64,000 nucleotides of DNA from the NCBI RefSeq assembly GCF_017876515.1, contig NZ_JAGIOC010000001.1, positions 1,922,001 to 1,986,000 of the forward strand. The letters run 5' to 3'. Below the pieces are notes generated by a model. The model made no database searches, was not told where the DNA came from, and was given only the letters and a program-made list of their open reading frames with translations. This stretch comes from Brachybacterium fresconis (GTDB taxonomy: Bacteria; Actinomycetota; Actinomycetes; Actinomycetales; Dermabacteraceae). Within the stretch, counting starts at the first letter, position 1, and every line of letters starts with the position of its first letter. Shown here in pieces: positions 48,374-57,041 of this stretch. The translations under genes and the position numbers were made by a program.

Positions 48374-50968
48374 ACGATCAGCTCGCCCGGTGATCCCCCC
48401 GACCCGCACTCCGGCCGCTCCCCCGCCCGCGGCGCCGACGCGCCCCGCGCGGGCCGTCGCGCACGTCCGCTGAGCGAGGAGGAGCTGGCCCGTCAGCGCG
48501 CCCTGGAGCGCGCCCTCGCGCCCGACGCCTCGCCCTGGGAGCAGCCGGCCGCACCGCTCGCCGACGATCTCGAGGACTGGACCCAGGACCCGGAGCCCGA
48601 CCTCGCCTCCGAATCATCGGCGCACCCGTCCGCGCCCCCGGCCCGCTCCGGCCTGGCCGCGTGGACCGCCGGTCCCCTGCCCTCGACCGCCTCCTCCCTC
48701 GACGACTGGCTGCAGGGGCCGCGGGAGGCCCACGCCGAGCGGGAGGCCGAGGACGCCTGGTCCACCGCCGACTCCGTCTCCGGCACCTGGCGACCCGTCC
48801 GCGATGCGGGCCCGGGGACCTCCGCTGCCGCCGGCTCGGAGTCCGCGGCGCCCGGCGCCCCGGAATCCGCGCCGGCACCGCCGCGGACCCGTCCCGTCTT
48901 CCGCCACGAGCTGCACGGCCTGCGCGCCGTGGCCCTGGGCCTGGTGGCGATCTACCACATCTGGCTCGGCCGGGTCTCCGGCGGCGTCGACGTCTTCCTG
49001 TTCCTCTCCGCCTTCTTCCTCACCGGCACCTTCGTGCGCCGTCTGGACAGCGGACGTCCTCTCGGGGTGCCGCGCTACTGGCTGCACACCTTCAAGCGCC
49101 TGATGCCGCCCGCGGCGGTGACGATCCTGCTGACCCTCGCCGGGTCCGCCGCCTTCCTGCCCTCCTCGCTGTGGCCCACGGTGATGCAGGAGGCCGTGGC
49201 CTCGGCCGCCTACGTGCAGAACGCCCTGCTGGTGTTCCTGCAGGTCGATTACCACGCCCGCGACGCCGGCGGCGCCTCGCCGCTGCAGCACTTCTGGTCC
49301 CTCAGCGTGCAGGGCCAGGCCTTCGTGGTGTGGCCGCTGCTGTTCCTGCTCGTGGTGCGCCGGGCGCGTCGTGGCCGCAGCGTGCGCCGCCCGCTGATCG
49401 CCCTGCTGCTCGTGATCGGTGCGGCGTCGCTGACCTGGTCGATCATCACCACCCAGACCCATCAGCAGGTGGCCTACTTCGACACCGCCGCCCGGCTGTG
49501 GGAGTTCGCGGCCGGGTCCCTGCTCGCCCTCGCGCTGCCGACGATCGACCGCCTCACCGGTGCCCGTCGGCCCGAGGAGGGGCAGGCGCCACGGCTGCGC
49601 ACCGGGCGCGCCCTGCTCGGCTGGGCGGGCATCGCCGCCCTGCTGGCCTGCGGCATCGTGCTGGACGTCTCGACCATGTTCCCCGGCTGGATCGCCATCG
49701 TGCCGCTGGCCGCCGCCGGGGCCGTGGTGGTCGCCGGGCACTCCGGGCGTCGCTGGGGCGTGGACGCCCTGCTCTCGACCAGACCGGCCGCCTTCGTCGG
49801 GGACATCTCCTACGCCCTGTACCTGGTGCACTGGCCGGTGCTGGTGATGTGGCTGCACCGCAGCGGACAGCAGCGCGCCGGGCTGCTGGACGGGCTCGCG
49901 GTGCTGGCCGGCTCGGTGCTGCTGGCCTGGCTGATCACCCGTGCGGTCGACGCGCCGGTGCGCCGCTCGGTCTGGCTCGAGGCCCGGCCCCGTCGGGCGC
50001 TGACCGCGGTCGCGGCGAGCTTCGCGCTGGTGGCCGTCGCCGCCGGCGGCTGGTGGATCGGGCTGAACCGCGCCGAACCGTCGACGCCGGTGGCCGCCGC
50101 GCAGGACCTGCCCTCCACCGAGGCCGCGACCGAGGTCGCCACCGAGGCCCCGCCCGAGATCCTCCCCCACGGCTGGCAGCTCGGCGCGCAGTGGCCCGAC
50201 CTGCCCGAGCGCTGCGGCGGGCCCTGGGCCCCGGCGGAGGACTTCCACAACGTCAACTGCCAGCAGCTGCTGCCCGCCGACGCCTCCGCCGACGGCACGA
50301 TCGTGGTCGTCGGCAGCTCCCACGCCCGACAGTTCATCCCCGCTCTGATCCCGTACGCGACCGAGCACGACCTGCAGATCGTGAACCTCTCCATGGACGC
50401 CTGCGGATTCACCACCGAGGTGGAGCACAGCCCGTACTGCCAGGGCTATGACCAGTACGTCCTGGACTACGTCGAGGCCCACTCCCCCGAGCTCGTGCTG
50501 ACCACCGTCACCCGGACCGGGCTCGGGGACGGCGGCGGCGAGAGCGACGAGAGGATGCCCGAGGGCACCGCGCCCGCGGTCCGGGCCCTGCTGGAGCGGG
50601 AGGTGCGCGTGATCGGCGTGCGCGACACCCCGCGCTGGGAGCAGGACCAGTTCGCCTGCGCGGAGGCGGTGATCGAGGAGGGCGGCGCTCCCTCCGATGC
50701 CGACGCCGCCTGCGGGGCCGACGCCGCGGACAAGCTGGCCCCGACGAACCCCGCCGCCGCCCTCGCCGAGCTCCCCGGGGCCGAGGATCGTCTCGCCCTG
50801 GTCGACCTCGGCGCGTCGATCTGCCCGCAGGGTCGGTGCTCCCCGATCCTGGGCGAGTCCTATGTCTACATGGACGACGACCACCTCACCCGCACCTTCG
50901 TCGAGAGCGTCCTCGTCACCCCCGTGACCGAGCAGCTCACCGAGAGTTTTCCCGCCCCCGCCGCATGA
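48374..50968 (+). CDS. OatA-like acyltransferase with SGNH domain, possible ACG start
   Basis: About 864 aa. A disordered acidic N-terminal region (about 180 aa) is followed by an acyltransferase-3 membrane domain (RHELHGLRAVALGLVAIYH; FWSLSVQGQAF; LYLVHWP) and a C-terminal SGNH domain (GSSHARQF; DDDHLT). OatA-type enzymes O-acylate peptidoglycan or glycopolymers. No ATG, GTG or TTG occurs in frame between the stop at 48296 and the GTG at 48929, which lies inside the first helix after the conserved HGLR motif. The best candidate is ACG at 48374, with GGGAGGGG 5-6 nt upstream; a sequence error is the alternative. Paralogue of 54390. Confidence 0.82.
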   Translation, partial: TISSPGDPPDPHSGRSPARGADAPRAGRRARPLSEEELARQRALERALAPDASPWEQPAAPLADDLEDWTQDPEPDLASESSAHPSAPPARSGLAAWTAGPLPSTASSLDDWLQGPREAHAEREAEDAWSTADSVSGTWRPVRDAGPGTSAAAGSESAAPGAPESAPAPPRTRPVFRHELHGLRAVALGLVAIYHIWLGRVSGGVDVFLFLSAFFLTGTFVRRLDSGRPLGVPRYWLHTFKRLMPPAAVTILLTLAGSAAFLPSSLWPTVMQEAVASAAYVQNALLVFLQVDYHARDAGGASPLQHFWSLSVQGQAFVVWPLLFLLVVRRARRGRSVRRPLIALLLVIGAASLTWSIITTQTHQQVAYFDTAARLWEFAAGSLLALALPTIDRLTGARRPEEGQAPRLRTGRALLGWAGIAALLACGIVLDVSTMFPGWIAIVPLAAAGAVVVAGHSGRRWGVDALLSTRPAAFVGDISYALYLVHWPVLVMWLHRSGQQRAGLLDGLAVLAGSVLLAWLITRAVDAPVRRSVWLEARPRRALTAVAASFALVAVAAGGWWIGLNRAEPSTPVAAAQDLPSTEAATEVATEAPPEILPHGWQLGAQWPDLPERCGGPWAPAEDFHNVNCQQLLPADASADGTIVVVGSSHARQFIPALIPYATEHDLQIVNLSMDACGFTTEVEHSPYCQGYDQYVLDYVEAHSPELVLTTVTRTGLGDGGGESDERMPEGTAPAVRALLEREVRVIGVRDTPRWEQDQFACAEAVIEEGGAPSDADAACGADAADKLAPTNPAAALAELPGAEDRLALVDLGASICPQGRCSPILGESYVYMDDDHLTRTFVESVLVTPVTEQLTESFPAPAA

Positions 50969-50982
50969 CAGGATGAGCAGAT

Positions 50983-53019
50983 ATGTGGACCGACGTGATC
51001 CCCGGGGTGCTCGTCGCCGTCGCGCTGCTGGTGGCACCCGGGGCAGCGGCCCTGCTGTGCTGCCGCGTCTCGTGGCCGACGGCGCTGGTCGCCGCCCCGC
51101 CCGTGTCGCTGGCGCTGCTGGCGATCTCGACCCTGCTGGCCGCCGTGGTCGACTCCTCCTGGGGTCCACTGTGGATGCTGGCGACCACCGTGCTCGGTGC
51201 CGGGGTCTGCGCGGTGTGGTCCTTCGCGACCCCCTGGGGCCGGCGGACCGCGCGCTGGTCGCCGCTGTCCGCGGCGGCGGCAGGGCAGTATCTGATCGGC
51301 CAGGTCATCGCCCTGCTCTTCCTGGTGCCGCTGTTCCTGACGGCCTTCGTCGCGCCGACCACGATCGCCCAGCGGTACGACAACGCCTTCCACCTCAACG
51401 CCATCGAGTCGATCGTCCGCACCGGTGAGGCGACCCCCTTCGACACCGGGCAGCTGCTGCGCGGTGCCGTGTACCCCAACAGCTGGCACACCGCCGCCGC
51501 GCTGGTCCAGGAGCTCAGCGGGCTCGGGCTCGCCCAGACCGTCCACGCCCTGACCCTGGTGACGGTGCTCGGCGTCTGGCCGCTGTCGGTGTGGCTGCTC
51601 ATCGAGGTGCTCGTGCGCCCCGGGATCGTGGCCCGTCTGGTCACCGGTCCGCTGTCCCTCGCCTTCGCCGGCTTCCCCCTGGTGCTGCTGGACTGGGGGC
51701 TGGTGTACCCGACGATCCTCGGCCTCGCCGCCGCGCCCGCCCTGGCGGCGGTCCTGATCCATCTCGCCCTCGACCGCTCGCTGCTGGCCTCCCCCGTGCG
51801 GATCGCGGCGATCATCGCGGTGATGGGCATCGGCGTGGGCATCGCCCACCCGGGCGCGGCGCTGGCCGGGCTGATCATCGCGCTGCCGATCACGGTCCTC
51901 GCCCTGGTCCGGCAGCTTCGGGGCCCGGTGCTGGACTCCCTGCGCCGACCCGCCGGCTCGAGATCGCGCCACGCCTCCCGCGGCTGGTCCCTGCGGACCG
52001 TCCCCGCCATGGACCTGGGCCGGGCCGCCGTGCTGATGGTGGTGGCGGTCGGCATCATGGCCGTGTGGGCGACGATGGCCCCGAGCACCGACACCGCCCC
52101 CTGGACGGCGTTCCAGTCCACCCCGCAGGCCCTCGGCGAGGCCTTCCTCGGCGGGGCGATGGAGCGCTTCACGCTTCCGCTGATCGTGGTGCTCAGCACC
52201 CTGGGGCTGCTCGGCGCCCTGCTCGGACGGGGCCGCGATTCCCTGGTGCTGCCGGCGATGCTGGGCCCGGTGGCCGTCTACTGGGCCTCCTCGGCGGCAC
52301 AGGACGTCTTCTGGCGCAACCTGCTGTCCGGCTTCCTGTACCGCGACAACTTCCGCACCTCCGCGGTCGTGACCCTGGTGGCCGTGCCGCTGGTCGTGGC
52401 GGGTGTCGAGACGCTGCTGCGGGGGCTGCGTCGCCTGGTCACGGCCCGGCGGGCGCGTCGGACCGAGGGGGAGAGCACCCCGACGGCGCTTCCCACCGCG
52501 GCCGCCCTGGTGGTCGGGGTGCTGGCCTCGACCGCGCTGTCCTGGCACGTCTCGAGCGACCCGCACGTCCAGGCGCGCTTCGAGACCGTCTCGGATGCCT
52601 ACCGCACCTGGGAGTTCGCCGATCTGGTCTCCGGGCCCGAGTTCGCCATGTTCGAGGACCTGTCGGAGCACGTGCCCGAGGACGGCTATGTCATCACCGA
52701 CCCCTGGGAGGGCGGCGGTCTGGCCTACGCCTTCGGCGACCGCGAGGTCTCCCGCATCTACATGACCGTCAAGCGCACCCCCGAGGAGAAGTACGTCGAC
52801 GCGCACTTCCAGGACATCGCCTCCGACCCCCGGGTCTGCGCGGCCCTGCCCGCGGACCAGCCGCTGTACTACCTGGACCTCGAGGAGCACCGCCTCGGCG
52901 GCAACAAGATCGAGGACTCCGGCTACCTGGGCTTCGAGGGCATCACCGAGGACACCCCCGGCTTCGACCTCGTCCACCGGGTCGGTGACGTGCGCCTGTA
53001 CGAGATCGACACCTGCTGA
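50983..53019 (+). CDS. DUF6541-like polytopic membrane protein
   Basis: 678 aa with about 13 hydrophobic segments, resembling actinobacterial DUF6541/GT-C-like membrane proteins. A conserved-looking extracytoplasmic motif is QRYDNAFHLNAIESIVRTGEA in the first large loop. The C-terminal domain (about 540-678, TDPWEGGGLAYAFGDREV...) is soluble and extracytoplasmic. It probably acts in surface polysaccharide synthesis. It lies 14 bp after the acyltransferase stop. Confidence 0.8.
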   Translation: MWTDVIPGVLVAVALLVAPGAAALLCCRVSWPTALVAAPPVSLALLAISTLLAAVVDSSWGPLWMLATTVLGAGVCAVWSFATPWGRRTARWSPLSAAAAGQYLIGQVIALLFLVPLFLTAFVAPTTIAQRYDNAFHLNAIESIVRTGEATPFDTGQLLRGAVYPNSWHTAAALVQELSGLGLAQTVHALTLVTVLGVWPLSVWLLIEVLVRPGIVARLVTGPLSLAFAGFPLVLLDWGLVYPTILGLAAAPALAAVLIHLALDRSLLASPVRIAAIIAVMGIGVGIAHPGAALAGLIIALPITVLALVRQLRGPVLDSLRRPAGSRSRHASRGWSLRTVPAMDLGRAAVLMVVAVGIMAVWATMAPSTDTAPWTAFQSTPQALGEAFLGGAMERFTLPLIVVLSTLGLLGALLGRGRDSLVLPAMLGPVAVYWASSAAQDVFWRNLLSGFLYRDNFRTSAVVTLVAVPLVVAGVETLLRGLRRLVTARRARRTEGESTPTALPTAAALVVGVLASTALSWHVSSDPHVQARFETVSDAYRTWEFADLVSGPEFAMFEDLSEHVPEDGYVITDPWEGGGLAYAFGDREVSRIYMTVKRTPEEKYVDAHFQDIASDPRVCAALPADQPLYYLDLEEHRLGGNKIEDSGYLGFEGITEDTPGFDLVHRVGDVRLYEIDTC

Positions 53020-53036
53020 GAGCGCTGCGGTGATGG

Positions 53037-53042
53037 TTCAAT
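53037..53042 (+). promoter_or_regulatory. -10-like box TTCAAT, leaderless M18 gene
   Basis: TTCAAT, 6-nt gap, GTG at 53049. Confidence 0.4.
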
Positions 53043-53048
53043 GAACGC

Positions 53049-54374
53049 GTGACTCCGTTCTCCGCCGCCGCGCCCTCACCCCGTGCCCGCACCACCGCCG
53101 CAGACCTCGGGGACTTCGTCACCGCCTCTCCCTCGAGCTTCCACGCCGTCCGCGAGAGCGTCCGGCGGCTCGGGCAGGCCGGCTTCACCGCGCTGGAGGA
53201 GACCGCCCCCTGGTCCGCGGCCGACGTCGCCGGGGACCGCTACGTGGTCCGTGACGGCTCCCTGATCGCCTGGTCGACCCCGACCTCCGCCGATGCCACC
53301 ACCCCCTGGCGGATCGTCGGCTCCCACACCGACTCCCCCGCCCTGAAGCTGAAGCCGAACCCGGAGCTGGGCGCCGAGGGTCTGGCCCAGGTGGGCGTCG
53401 AGATCTACGGCGGCCCGCTGCTGAACTCCTGGCTGGACCGCGAGCTGCGCCTGGCCGGGCGGCTCGCCCTGGCCGACGGCACCACGACCCTGGTGGCCAC
53501 GCCCGGGATCCTGCGCGTCCCCCAGCTCGCCGTGCACCTGGACCGTGCCGTGAACCAGGAGGGGCTGCGCCTGGATCCGCAGCGCCACCTGCAGCCGATC
53601 CTCGCCCTCGGCGAGGCCGATGTGATGGAGCTGCTGGCCGCGGAGGCCGGCGTCCGCGCCGCGGACATCGTCGGCTTCGACATCGTCACGGTCGACTCCC
53701 AGGCCCCGGCGCTGTTCGGCGCTCACGAGGAGTTCCTGGCCTCCGGCCGGCTCGACAACCTCACCTCCGTCCACGCCGGGCTGCAGGCGCTGATCGCCGT
53801 CGCCGCCGGCGACGGGACCACCTCGGCGACGTCCCCGGGACCGGCGCCGATCGCGCTGATGGTGGCCAACGACCACGAGGAGGTCGGCTCCTCCTCCCGC
53901 TCCGGCGCCGGCGGCCCCTTCCTCGAGGACGTGCTGGTGCGGATGCACGCGGCCCTCGGCGGCGACGAGGCCTCCCGCCGCCAGGTGCTCGCCTCCTCGA
54001 TGGTGCTCTCGGCCGACGCCGGCCACGCCGCCCACCCCAACTATCCCGAGCGCCACGACCCCGTCACGCGGCCGCGCCTCGGTGAGGGGCCGATGCTGAA
54101 GATCAACGCCCAGCAGCGCTATGCCACCGACGCCGTGGGGATCGCGGCCTTCGTCGCCGCCTGCGGGAGCGCTGGGGTGCCCCACCAGACCTTCGTGTCG
54201 AACAACGCGATGCCCTGCGGATCCACCATCGGACCGATCACCGCGACCCGGCTGGGTATGACCACCATCGACGTCGGCCTCGCCCTGCTGTCGATGCATT
54301 CGGCCCGAGAGATGTGCGCGACGGCCGACCCGCTGCTGCTGCAGCAGGCGGCCGCCGCGTTCCTGCGCGGCTGA
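53049..54374 (+). CDS. M18 family aminopeptidase
   Basis: 441-aa cytoplasmic zinc aminopeptidase of the aspartyl-aminopeptidase family. Metal-binding blocks: GSHTDSPALKLKPNP, SGRLDNL, NDHEEVGSSSRSGAGG and the C-terminal MHSAREM. Length is normal. The GTG start has a TTCAAT box 6 nt upstream. It releases N-terminal residues from peptides. It sits between two acyltransferase genes without obvious functional link. Confidence 0.93.
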   Translation: MTPFSAAAPSPRARTTAADLGDFVTASPSSFHAVRESVRRLGQAGFTALEETAPWSAADVAGDRYVVRDGSLIAWSTPTSADATTPWRIVGSHTDSPALKLKPNPELGAEGLAQVGVEIYGGPLLNSWLDRELRLAGRLALADGTTTLVATPGILRVPQLAVHLDRAVNQEGLRLDPQRHLQPILALGEADVMELLAAEAGVRAADIVGFDIVTVDSQAPALFGAHEEFLASGRLDNLTSVHAGLQALIAVAAGDGTTSATSPGPAPIALMVANDHEEVGSSSRSGAGGPFLEDVLVRMHAALGGDEASRRQVLASSMVLSADAGHAAHPNYPERHDPVTRPRLGEGPMLKINAQQRYATDAVGIAAFVAACGSAGVPHQTFVSNNAMPCGSTIGPITATRLGMTTIDVGLALLSMHSAREMCATADPLLLQQAAAAFLRG

Positions 54375-54389
54375 CCGGCCCGCGCCCTG

Positions 54390-56498
54390 ATGAGTCCCGA
54401 CGTCCCGGGCACCGCCGCGACCCACGCCGGACGATTCCGGCCGGAGCTGCACGGGCTGCGCGGCCTGGCGATCGGCCTGGTCGTGCTGTACCACGTGTGG
54501 TTCGACCGGGTCTCCGGCGGGGTCGACGTGTTCCTGTTCATCTCCTCGTTCCTGCTGGTCGGAACGTTCCTGCGGGTCATCGACCGGGGCGGGGCGACGA
54601 GACCGCTCGCCTACTGGGCACGCACCTTCAAGCGGCTGCTGCCGCCGACGGCGGTGGTCTCGCTGGCGACCCTGGCCGGGGTCTGGCTGATCCTGCCGCC
54701 GCAGCGCTGGATGCCCGCCCTGACCGATGCGGCCGGATCCCTGCTGCACGTGCAGAACTGGGTGCTGATCCGACGCGGGGTGGACTACTACGCGGCCGAC
54801 GCGGCCGGCCCCTCCCCCTTCCAGCACTTCTGGTCGCTGTCCATCCAGGGGCAGGTGTTCCTGGCCTGGCCGCTGCTGATCGCCCTGGCCGTGGTGGTGG
54901 CGCGGCTGCTGCGCCGCCCTGTGCGGCCGGTGCTGGCCGTGGCGTTCGCAGCGGTGCTGGTGGCCTCCTTCGCCTGGTCGGTGCACTCGACCGCCACCCA
55001 GCAGCAGATCGCGTACTTCGACACCTTCACCCGGCTGTGGGAGTTCGCCGCCGGCAGCCTGCTGGGCCTGCTGCTGCCCTGGTGGGAGTCCCGCAGCGCC
55101 GCCCGACGAGACCGACGATACCGACGGGGCCGACGCCGCGCGAGAACCGGTGCGGCTGTGGCACCGCGCGTGGTGGCGGGCTGGCTGGGGATCGCCGGTC
55201 TGGTCTCCTGCGGGCTGCTGATCGACGTCCAGGGGGCCTTCCCCGGGTGGATCGCCGCCTGGCCCCTGGCCGCCGCGGCCCTGGTGCTCATCGTCGGCAC
55301 CACGGGGCATCGGCTGTCCGTGGACCATCTGCTGGCCACCGGCCCCGCGAAGGTGCTCGGGGACATCTCCTACGCCCTGTACCTGGTGCACTGGCCGCTG
55401 CTGACCCTGTACCTGGCCCACACCGGGAAGCCGCGCGCCGGACTGCTCGACGGCCTGGTGCTGATCCTGGTCTCGCTCGCGATCGCGTGGCTGCTGACGT
55501 CCCTGGTGGACACCCCGATCCGACGCTGGCCCTGGGCGGGCGCCCGCGCCCGACGCTCCGGACTCGTCGCCATGGCCACCCTGGTGATCGGCCTCGCCCC
55601 GGTGATCGGCGCCCAGCAGTACCTGCTGGCCGGGCAGCGCGCCGCGGAGACGCAGGCGGTGGCGGACAACCCCGGCGCCCGGGTGCTGGAGACGGACTAC
55701 GAGCCCGCACCCGGAGCGGACCCGTCGGCCGCCGTGATCCCCACGGCCGCCCTGGTCGGCGAGGACTGGGTCAGCGGCGAGGAGGAGTGCTCCGGGCAGC
55801 TGGCGCCCCGTGGGTCGGAGACCGAGCAGCTCGGTGCCCTGTGCCGCGTCGTGCCCGGGGCGAGCGCGGACGCCCCGGTGATCGTCAGCGTCGGTGATTC
55901 CCGCATGGAGCAGTTCTCCGCCTCCTTGATCGAGCTCGCGCAGCGGGAGGGCTGGACCCTGGTGACGCTGTGGAAGGGCGGCTGCACCTTCGCGCCGGAC
56001 GCCGAGATCAGCCCCGACTGCGACGCCTTCTCCCGGGCCGCCGCCGACTACCTCGACCGCGTGGACCCCGACACCGTGGCCCTGGCCACCACCACCTTCG
56101 GCCACGACGGGGCCGAGACGCTCACCCCGGGGATGGATACGACCCTGCCCACGATCACCGGGCGCGGGACCACCGTGCTGGCCGTGCGCGCCCTGCCGCG
56201 CTTCGAGGACGATCCCGCCGGGTGCGCGGCCGAGCACGGCGCCGACGCCGCCTCCTGCGAGGTCCCGCTGCCCGCGCCGCTGACCGAGTCCCGGCCCGAC
56301 GCCGAGCTGCTGAGCACGGTCGGTGAGGCGGCGGTGCCGGTCGATCCGGTCCCCCTGGTCTGTCCGAACGGGACCTGCTCCCCGGTCATCGGGAAGGTGA
56401 TGGTCTTCCTCGACGGCGACCACCTCACCGGCACCTACGCCGCCACGATGCAGGACGGCGTCGATGCCCAGCTGGCCGCGGGCGGCTTCACCTGGTGA
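54390..56498 (+). CDS. OatA-like acyltransferase with SGNH domain
   Basis: 702 aa. Acyltransferase-3 domain (about 15-400): RPELHGLRGLAIGLVVLYHVWFD, FQHFWSLSIQGQVF, LGDISYALYLVHWPLL. C-terminal SGNH esterase-like domain with GDSRMEQF and FLDGDHLT. Predicted to O-acetylate peptidoglycan or a surface glycan at the outer face. It shares domain order and many blocks with the protein at 48374 but lacks its long acidic N-terminus. The ATG follows the M18 stop by 15 bp; no clear SD. Confidence 0.88.
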   Translation: MSPDVPGTAATHAGRFRPELHGLRGLAIGLVVLYHVWFDRVSGGVDVFLFISSFLLVGTFLRVIDRGGATRPLAYWARTFKRLLPPTAVVSLATLAGVWLILPPQRWMPALTDAAGSLLHVQNWVLIRRGVDYYAADAAGPSPFQHFWSLSIQGQVFLAWPLLIALAVVVARLLRRPVRPVLAVAFAAVLVASFAWSVHSTATQQQIAYFDTFTRLWEFAAGSLLGLLLPWWESRSAARRDRRYRRGRRRARTGAAVAPRVVAGWLGIAGLVSCGLLIDVQGAFPGWIAAWPLAAAALVLIVGTTGHRLSVDHLLATGPAKVLGDISYALYLVHWPLLTLYLAHTGKPRAGLLDGLVLILVSLAIAWLLTSLVDTPIRRWPWAGARARRSGLVAMATLVIGLAPVIGAQQYLLAGQRAAETQAVADNPGARVLETDYEPAPGADPSAAVIPTAALVGEDWVSGEEECSGQLAPRGSETEQLGALCRVVPGASADAPVIVSVGDSRMEQFSASLIELAQREGWTLVTLWKGGCTFAPDAEISPDCDAFSRAAADYLDRVDPDTVALATTTFGHDGAETLTPGMDTTLPTITGRGTTVLAVRALPRFEDDPAGCAAEHGADAASCEVPLPAPLTESRPDAELLSTVGEAAVPVDPVPLVCPNGTCSPVIGKVMVFLDGDHLTGTYAATMQDGVDAQLAAGGFTW

Positions 56499-56529
56499 AC
56501 CGCACCGGACCGAGCACGGGGACGGCGGG

Positions 56530-56808
56530 TCAGGATCCCTCGACGCTGCGCCGCGCGATCTCCTCGACCGCGGCCACGGCGGCGCGGGCCCGGGTGACGG
56601 TCCCGTGGTCGGGCCCGTGCTCCCGCTGGGCGTCCTTCAGCAGCTCGTCGACCTGGTAGAAGGCGTCCTCGAGGTGCCCCGCCTCGGCGGTCGCCTCGCC
56701 GAGCTCGGCCCGCAGCTCGACCGCCTCCGGGGAGAGGGACTCGCCGGATTCGAGCAGGTCTAGCAGGCGACGGGTGGCCGCGTGGATGCGCTGCTGCGGG
56801 GTGCTCAC
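56530..56808 (-). CDS. Small helical TPR-like protein
   Basis: 92 aa, all-helical. The helix pairs STPQQRIHAATRRLLDLLESGE and EAVELRAELGEATAEAGHLEDAFYQVDELLKDAQREHG look like two TPR-type units. The GTG at 56808 is chosen because upstream sequence is IS110 left end. The insertion lies about 10 bp from this start and has probably removed the native promoter/leader. Function unknown. Confidence 0.65.
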   Translation of the reverse strand: MSTPQQRIHAATRRLLDLLESGESLSPEAVELRAELGEATAEAGHLEDAFYQVDELLKDAQREHGPDHGTVTRARAAVAAVEEIARRSVEGS

Positions 56809-56820
56809 TGGTGCACCATC

Positions 56821-57041
56821 CTTAGTGCGGCCTTGTTCGGTAGGGTCGTGGCCACTCGGTCCCGGTGGGTGCACGGCCAAGAGTGCGAGCCGTTCGACGG
56901 CCGCGATGAGTTCTGCCGGCCCCGCCGGGCCGAGGCCATCTGATCGGCGTCAGGAACATGCCCCTTCGAGGGCCGAGCAGTGAGCTTCCGGCAGGTGGCC
57001 TCCACCGAGCGGTGCTCCTTCGAGAGTTCTGGAGTACGCGC
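56821..57041 (+). ncRNA. Candidate IS110 bridge RNA region
   Basis: Non-coding left end upstream of the transposase, the place where IS110-group elements encode their bridge RNA. It contains a hairpin GCCGT-TCG-ACGGC (56889-56901). Directly 3' of it is CGATGAGTTC (56904-56913), the exact reverse complement of GAACTCATCG at the right junction (58276-58285). This is a possible donor-guide loop. The precise RNA ends are unknown. Confidence 0.5.

Noticed and set aside
48929-50968. Acyltransferase starting at GTG 48929
   Set aside because: It would begin within the first membrane helix and remove the conserved HELHGLR motif seen in frame upstream.
53076-56423. 1115-codon minus-strand open frame
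   Set aside because: Antisense to the M18 aminopeptidase and the OatA-like acyltransferase, both of which have clear motifs.
56809-56880. Longer start for the TPR-like gene
   Set aside because: The extra codons run into the left end of the IS110 element.
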